The notes under the pieces: model-generated
What the model was told of the DNA's origin: nothing
Database searches by the model: none
What the model saw: the letters and a program-made list of their open reading frames with translations, nothing else
Shown here: positions 39,001-48,000 of the stretch, one piece after another
Layout of the letters: every line of letters starts with the position of its first letter
How positions within the stretch are numbered: the first letter of the stretch is position 1
Made by a program: the position numbers and the translations under genes
NCBI RefSeq assembly: GCF_001625305.1
Contig: NW_017804020.1
Coordinates: forward strand, 7,333,348-7,397,347
DNA: 64,000 nucleotides
Source of the DNA: Branchiostoma belcheri
Taxonomy: Eukaryota; Chordata; Leptocardii; Amphioxiformes; Branchiostomatidae
Direction of reading: 5' to 3'

Positions 39001-42000
39001 AGAGTCGGTTTTATTTTGCACAGGCCTGGTCTCCTCTCCCTCCTGGCCAGCAGTGGATACTCCGTCCTGGCGGTCACTTTGGATCAAGTCTCTCAAAACC
39101 TCCTCTCGAGTCCTTGGGATGGGAACTGTCTGTACCTGAGAATCTACTGTGAGTCTTAGAACCTTCCCGTCTTCCTTACTTGGAGAAGGTTCCAACACCT
39201 TGCAAGAACTTTCTAGCAGGTCCTTCTTTATTGGACTGGTCTGCATTTCTAACAATTTTTTATCATCTTCATCTTTAGCAGGTGTCTCCACGGGAGTAGA
39301 GGTCCTTCTCGTTTCTTCTTCGCAGACTTTCACCTGTACTTGAACATCAGGGTCTAACACCTCCATAACTTCATCAAACACCGTGGCATTCATGCGTTCT
39401 ACCCTTTCCTCAGCAACTGTGTCGTTTCCTTCAGTCTTGTCCTTCTTCATGTCTAAAATCTCTTGCAAAAGCTGAGACATCATGTTTCTCACTTGGGTGA
39501 GGTCAGTATGTTGGGCACCCAGGCTGTGGTAAACACTCTCACTTTCTAAGGAATTTTCCAGCTTCGGTTCGTGTTCTGGTGTGTTACTTTCAGAGCCGCC
39601 TGTATTTTGAAATTCTCGGCTCTTCTTGTCTTCTTCCTCCTTCCCTTTCAGCGCGTTCTCGTACAAACACAGTTTGTCCTCCAGCTCTTTATGACATGAC
39701 CTGGCTGCCAGAAGGTCGTCGACAACATGTTGATATTTATCCTGAGTCACAACGTCCGAGCCGTGCTGACTGCCGTGCTGACTGCCATGCGAACGCTCCT
39801 TGATGTCCTTGATCTCCTGCAGGATCTGTCGCATGGTGGCGTTGACCTGGGAGATGGCAGACGCGGTCGTCTCATCTCCGGGCGCGTCGGTAATGTCGCT
39901 CTTATCCTCTTCAATGGCCGAGTCGTCCCCACGTTTGGTCTGACAGTCACAGCGCCGCTGTCCACAGTAGCCACAGTGCTGTACCTGTTGCTGTTGCTGT
40001 ACCTGTTGCTGTGCCGGGTCCACCTGTCCAAACACGTCTGTTCTCATCCTCCTCAGATAGGAAATCAGAGCCCCGACAGTCCCTTCTTCTCCCTCAACGG
40101 TGTGTTGGTGTTGTTTTCCCGGTCCAGACTTGGCCATATTCCCACTAACCCATGACAGAAAACATACCTCGCACCACACAACACCTTTCCCATGCACTGC
40201 TATGTAATGCTCGCCTGTACAGAACTGGTCCGACAACTTTTGGATTGCAACCCAAGGCATGTGCTTACCTCTTTCATATGCAAATGAGGCGGTCTGCTCG
40301 CTGGAAAAGCCTGCTGGCTAATATTTAGTATTTACAATTTTCAAGTGAAACAGTTCTCAGGTATGTACAGTGTAGATAACATTCTTGGGAAACTGGATTT
40401 AATCAACCTCGTCTCAAAACCACATGAATCTAAGTGTGACTTATAATCATAAGCCTTAAATGTCTTGTTTCCGGGTTTGTTTATTAGACTAATCTTTTAA
40501 AAGGTGTGTCCATAACCACCTCATGACATCATGTCCTGTGCTGGGAAGTTAATCATGATGGCGTAGTCACATAACACAAATCTTCACCAACATAATGTAG
40601 ATCCTTCCTACTATACCTTCTGTCTTCAGTTGTCTATTTCGTGGTTTTAGTCATACGTAGACGATGGTGGCACCAGTGAAACGCGATTTGGCTCATATTT
40701 TGACCCACTACCCCTCCAAATACAGGTAGCTTTTTATCTCATCAACATCAATTGTTGCCATGGTAATGGGCCAAACAATTTTGGAGGCCATTTCCCCTCG
40801 GCCTAATTCGGGCCTAGTTTGGCCTATTTATAGTTTAGGCTACAACAATTTAATTTGTTGCTTCTTGGATAGCCCTGTCCATTTTTTTCTGATTTGCAAA
40901 AAAAAAAAAATTCTCCCGGTAACCGTTCTAAATTAACTGCAAAATACTCAATAAAAGACAGATTTTGGCCCCAACGGATAAAGAAAGTCCTTTTCTTCCT
41001 AGTTTTAAAGTTTTTCAATATAACAAAGAATGCAATTTTGTTTCATCAAAAGTTCAAAATCTATTGTTTCAATTATTAACCAGCCTGGTATGTTCACTTC
41101 ATGGCTCATATTGTAACATTTCCGGCTATCATGGGGTGCCTTGGCCTGTTTTTTTTTTTCACTTCACATTTTTTCTGAAAAAATCCAAGAAACAACAAAT
41201 TAAATTGGTGTGGCCTTAATTATGAATCGCAGCAACTCAACAACAGTTACTGGAATTAAACAACCATCAAGATCTCTATAACTTCCAATTTTCTAACACT
41301 ACACTGAATTTTCAAGAGGTGAATTTGAAGTGTTTAGTATGCAACTTCAAAACAATACCGTAACAGTAATTTACGATTTTTCGTGGTACTTTTATGTTCA
41401 CGATTTTTGCAGTCACTTCTGTATTTGGCATTCGCGATAATTGGCATTATTGCGAACTTATCATTACTGTGAACAAGTAATTCACTGACTTTCTTTTTCA
41501 TGTACCTGCAATCCCCAGGTATATTTAAAAAAATGAAATTTCAACGAACATGTCCATTTTTATCAGACTGAGAACTTTTTTTGCTACCGTGGACCTAAAT
41601 TGCTGCAGCTACAGTATATTGTAACTGTAGTGTTTTAGGGTTGTCAGAAATTTTGTCCATCTTTGAAATGTTGTTACTTTTATTGCAAAGTTGACAACAC
41701 ATGAACATGTTAATTGCTAAAGTTAGGATAAACGCCTTACATTGATCCTGCACTAAGTAGGAAATTCTGTAACAACAAGACATGCCGCAAACATGCCTGG
41801 GTGCCATGCTCTGTAGTCCATGGTAGCCAGCAACAATAGGGAGCCTGCGGTAACTATGGAGGACAGCACCCAGGCTGCCGAAGCTCCACAACTCAAGAAG
41901 TCATACATACATGTACAACATACAGTTCTAATTCATAAATGCTGCAAAAGGCCATGGCTTGCTATACGTCGCTATGTACTGCCGCAAGTTCACCAGCTTT

Positions 42001-45000
42001 GGGGTCCCCCAGCTTTGTATTCCTGTGGCTCAGCAGCATTATTTTTATTTTTGTCCGGAATTTTTTTTTTTGCCAGCGCGCACTAGTTTGAGGGCCTTCA
42101 GAGGATCCATAAAATCAAGTCAGTGTAAAAAGAGCCCTCTTCACTTTGCATATTGTTGGTACGGTCAAATACATTCACTTACACCTTAGTACGTCCACTT
42201 GTGGCACTTTTATGATGTTACAGCCTATTCACCAATTTCACACTTCCCATAATGCCTAGTAAATATCGCAGATATGGATGGGATATGATATAAGAAGGGG
42301 ATATACATAATGCGACCGTGCGAGTAGGAGAGTCTTCCGTATAAGGTAGAATGATAGAAGGTACGTCATTTTCTCTAATTCCAACAAAAATGCAATTATG
42401 GCATGCGCTTTATACTAGATAAATAATTCAAAACAATATAGTTGACCAGTTTGTCGATAGAACTTGTTGGAAATATTACATCAAGGAAGGGGGAGGGGTG
42501 GTCTTACGTCATATCCGTGACTTTTACTAGGCATTATGGGAAGTGTGAAATTGGTGAATAACAGCCAAATGTGAAATGGGGACTTTTGATTGGCTAACGT
42601 CATCTGCCTATAATAATCATCATACTCCTGATATAACAACACACATCATACAACTTTTAAATCATTTTCTTCCAAACTCTAATCGACAACTATTTTCATG
42701 ACAAAACAACATGTACAACCCTCCCATGTATAGACATCGAAAGGGAAGCAAGGTACGAAGAATACCTGGTTGTATGTAACAAAATCCTATGGTAGCTGAC
42801 TGTTTTATACCAAGAACTTTGACCTCGCACACTATATATAAATGTCCATCAATACATGTATAGGAAGCACTTCCTGGATTTTCAAGTTGTTGCAACTTTC
42901 TGATTGTGCGCAAGAATGCCTGGATAACTACAATGATGATGTACAGTACAATATAGAGACAACTTAATACAGTGTATCCTGCATTACCCGAGGTAACAGC
43001 ATGACCCATGGAGGGCTGGGACAGAGGGTTATGCGGAAAACGCTCGCTCGCTCGCTCGCTCACTCACTCACTCACTCACTCACTCACTCACTCACTCACT
43101 CACTCACTCACTCACTCACTCACTCACTCACTCACTCACTCACTCACTCACTCACTCACACACACACACACACTCACTCACTCACTCAGCATTGCATGCT
43201 CCAGGGAGCGTATACATAGCGCCTCGCCAAGTTGTCTTCAAGCAAGTTCTGTGTAGTATTTTATTTCTGTCATACCCACCCGAGAAAAAACATGTTTCAA
43301 AGCTTACTGCGCAAAAATTTGCAGTCCCTAAGCCAAAAATTACACCACCATTTCTGTGGTACACAATATTCAAAACCGGCACACTCGGTGCATGCAAAAT
43401 GTGTTCAAAAAAAAAAAGTTTTCTATTGATCATTTCTAGGCCTGACTGTCATAACATAATTATACTAAATGTCTATTTGGAGACTCACTTTTCCGGCAGC
43501 TTTCTCCACAGCACGGACATACAGAGCGAAATATTGCAGAGGGCCCAAAGTCTTTCTTGTCTTCAGGTTTGGGGTTCAGCTTTGACCTCTCTGTTTTTAC
43601 CGGCTCTGATTTGGCACGGACAGAGGCAGAGGCCATTTTGAAATTCCTCTCCAATGTTGAGGTCATTTGCATACCTGGCAAGGATTGGGTATGTAGAATC
43701 CTGAAGGACGAGTTTGGGGCCAAAGTTTACTCCCACAGGGAATGGGATTCGAGCCATGCACCCATGCAACAATGCATGAAGTAGCACCCTGCTGAACTGT
43801 TGGATTTTGCCAGAGGGCACACTAGTACTGGTGCAGCAACTTCAATACGTGTACAATTACCTTCGTCAAGAAGGTTATGTTCTAGATACACCATACATGT
43901 ACACAAAATGTACACAACAGTTTCTGCTGATAGGGATGCATCGCATATGTGCTTAAAATGATATTTGGTAGGAAGGTTGGGGTTGGGATGATAAGGGTCA
44001 AGGTCAATTATGGGTAATTAAGTGGCTTTGTACCTTCTATTTCAGAAGGTCATGCCCTTAGCCAACAGATGGTCACACATAACGCTGAATCTTACCCTTA
44101 AGGTCGATTTGAGCCTATTAGTAAGCAACGATATATGTGTAACACATGCCAAAAGAAATTTCTATAGAAAAACCAACACAAAATTACAAAAAAAACGACC
44201 AAGGTATGAGAATGAGATTGTTGACCTCTAATTTGAAATTGCAATAAGTACTTGATTCATTCTGCCCAAAAATTAAATTTTATTGAATTTCTTTTTTGGT
44301 AGAGGAACGAGGGGAAGAAACATCAGTTTCAGATATTTTGGTTCCTGACTATGTTATAATCAGTGAAATACATGTATGAAAGTATTGATATAATATTTGA
44401 AGCGTCTTACCTAATTTGGCAGCCTTGGGTTCCTTTTTCTTCTGCTCAAAGCAGGGAAAACCTCCGACCTCCTCAAAGCAGAGTTTCTTGTTTAGGAAGA
44501 GATGCAGCATGACCAGCAGGATCAGGCAGGCACAGATCGCACCCATAAACCCTGCAGCTGCAGCCGGAACTGACAAACAAAACAACAGGTAATGTTAATA
44601 GTACAATTGAAGTTGTTTATTGCAAATTCATGCCCGAGGGCTAATTGCATACAGACATTGACAAGAAAATCTGGTGATATAAGACTATTTGCTAACATGA
44701 ACTTCTACGTGTACGATATACTTATCGAACCCATTACTTAAATCTAATAACGTTGGTATACATACAGATAAAAAAAAAGTAAATATGCAATATGTGAACA
44801 GGTAATAGGAACAAGGTAACTGCTATTCTAATCTATTCTATTCTATTAAACTATTCTTGTCATGCTATTACTATTAGGGGGTTTGACTTCTCCTCAGGAG
44901 GCAGTGGGAGAGTCCGACTCTTTGAAAAATAAATGGGTTGGGAGGCTTTAGTAATGATATAGTCTTTTTTTGTTGGTTGAGATATGAAAAACTGTATAGT

Positions 45001-48000
45001 TTGTAAATATTATAACTGAACAGCCTCTAGTGTAATTCTGGACTTCCAGTTTAATTCCCGACTAATTCCCATATCTCAGCAACTTCTTACATCTACATGC
45101 CTGGGCTAATATAGTAAAACTATATGCTGAAAAATAATGTAAGAAAAATGTCTGACGTAGCAGCCATCGAGGACCCCTTGGGGATTAACCCAATTCTGCA
45201 GAATTCTGCACAGAATTCTGGCTCCAGTTCCCAGAATTCTGCAGAATTGGGTTAAGGCCCAAGTCGTGAGGACTCTTGGGCAGTCCTCTATGGCTGCTAC
45301 ATATTTCTTACATCATTCTTCCCTTATAATAATTTATGATATTAGCCCATTTAGATGTACGGTTACTGGGATATGGGAATTAGTCCAGAATTAAACAGGA
45401 AGTCTAGAATTTAACTGGAAACTGATAAATAACTGTAACAATACAACACAACACAGGAGGGCTGGGACCGAGGGTGATGTGGAATACATCCTGTTGTATT
45501 CTTTATATCATACCCATCTGGGTGTCTCTACATGTAATTTTGCCCTTACAATCCTCTCAAAAACGTATTAGAAATGCCGATTTTCAGAAGGTTCAATTTT
45601 CAAAACCCTGGATCCCACAGAAAGCTTGCACAGGTCTGTAAGGCCACACCAATTTAATTTCTTGGTTAACGGATTTTTCTAGGAAAATAATGGAGCGGGC
45701 GGGCGAAAAAAAAATAAAAATAAAAACAGGCCTAGGCATCCTATTATGGCCCAAAATGGTACGATAGGAGCTATGAAGTCAACACACCAGGCTGGTTCAA
45801 AATTTAAACAATGAATTTTGAACTTTTAATGATACCACTGCATTGAAAGATGGAATAAATGTAACAAGTAGTAAGAAAAGGACTGTTTTCAACTGTTCAG
45901 GGAAAAATATGAGCATTTTGCAGTTGATTCTGAATTTTTATTTTTATTTGCAAATCAGAAAAAAATGAAGTGGCGAATCCGTTAACCAAGAAATTAAATT
46001 GGTGTGGCCTAAGTGTGTATATACATAGCGCTCGCAGGTCCCTCAGACAGCAAGAAGAACCCAACGAGCAAACTCCTGGCTACGGGTATCTTACACTTTC
46101 TAAATATCTAATGAGTACTCTACATTTTAATCCATGATTTTTCCGGTAACTCTGATAGTTACAGTATTGAATTGACCCAAGTCTATAGCCAAGATGCATA
46201 ACATATACATGTATAATCATGTACAATGTACAATCACTTTCATGAAACACAGTGAATACAACCACAATACACAATAATTCTAACTTATCTAAGACACAAC
46301 AGTGCAGTTCTGAAACATTGCATACCCAGAACAGTGATCGGTCATGTTGCTGAGTGAAGTCTCAAAGCTCATAACATGAAGAAACCTGGCAAATTGCTAT
46401 TTGCACTGAATTGAGTGATGCTGGTGTGTAATAAATTATTCACTGGCCTTCAATACACATGTGCGCTCAGCCAGAAGTACCAATTGAAAATACTTCATTT
46501 GAAAACTGCTGCAAAATGTAGTAGTACACAATACATGTATATAAAAATTGATGACATTGATAATTTCACTCATACATTGTAAATTAGCCTCAAGTTCGAA
46601 TCCAATTATTTAACAGTCATAAGAATGGTTCTTTTGCTGTGCTGGATAAAAAATGTCGTCAGGTCTAGATGGGCTATTCTTTAATGTCCAGCTACATAGT
46701 GAGATTATTCTGAAATAAATATTTCACAGAACACTGCTTCATAATTTAATATTCAAAATTATGCTCGTAGCAGGCACGCATCCTTTGGACGCACATTTTT
46801 TGGGGGACAAAAATTAAATTCTTGTATTCCTCATTGCCCCCAGGCTGAAACTACATCGTATGATAATACATGTACCACGGCAAATACATAATTATAGAAT
46901 ACTACACAGTGTATTCCGTATCGCCCAAGGTACCAGCTCGACCGCGGGTCGGATTGTCCGACGGCCGAAGGCCGGAGGGAGATCCAATCCACGGGAGGGC
47001 TGGGACCGAGGGTGATGCAGAATACAGTAACTGACGAAAGCTAGTGGATACTAGCTGAATCGTCTGACCCTTTCCAAAATCATATCCAGTTGCTTGAGTA
47101 ACTGCTTTTTGGCACACCATGTTAGTATTTTATTTATGTCATACCCACTGTCTGACATTTTTATTGCGAAATGTGCCAAAATTTGCTGTATCTAAACAAA
47201 AAGTGTAACGTCTGCCGGCGTCAATTCGGTGTTCGAAGTTTCGTAAGCTTTGGTGTGTGCGAAACGCATTTGAATTACTCTATGGAACATTTGGAAGCCC
47301 AGGCCATATGTGTAAAGAACCCCGGGCCGTACCGTATGGGCCAGAACACCCATATTGAACGGATACTGGAGTTTTCTTTTACTTCAGTGGTCACTGGCCA
47401 TCGGGACACCGTTAATTTTGAGCCCTGTATATGTAACCAAATGTAGGTCGAGAAGCAGTACTAGTAGTTAACTCCAGTCAGAAGCTTTTAGGACTGGAAG
47501 ATTCTTAAAGGCTTTGAAACATTTATGTTTGTGTTTGCACTATTTGAATGTTCTAACAACCTGGTGAAATTATTTTCGGAATCAACATTACATGTATCTC
47601 TATGTATAACTGACTACCATAGAATTCAGTGTGCACAAATTAAGTACCACAAAAACTTAATGAAAAAACTGTGCTTTATTTGAATTATTCAAACAAACAA
47701 AAGATAATCATGTCCAACAAACAAAACATACAATGCTTGGAAAATAGCAATCTATAAAATCATAAAGAGCCACGAGATAAATCAGATAATCTCAATTGAA
47801 AACATATAGAAATAAAAGATTTGGTAATAAACAAATTACACAATAATATTATTATGATTTATTTCATAACATAAAGCCATGCTGATTTGATTATATTATG
47901 GATGACAATCTCTGGAAACTGAAGCTCAAGCATAGTCATGTACAAATAAAAAAAGTTTGGCAAAAATTTTTAAAAGCAATGCCTCCACCATGAAGGTGAA

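Noticed and set aside
40277-40284. Octamer atgcaaat near the giant exon (also near 43664 and 57327)
   Set aside because: An 8-mer seen several more times in this AT-rich window (e.g. 19553, 19668, 60908), so three near candidate starts are not significant.
43008-43256. Leu/Thr/His/Ser repeat proteins
   Set aside because: Translation of the ctca microsatellite.
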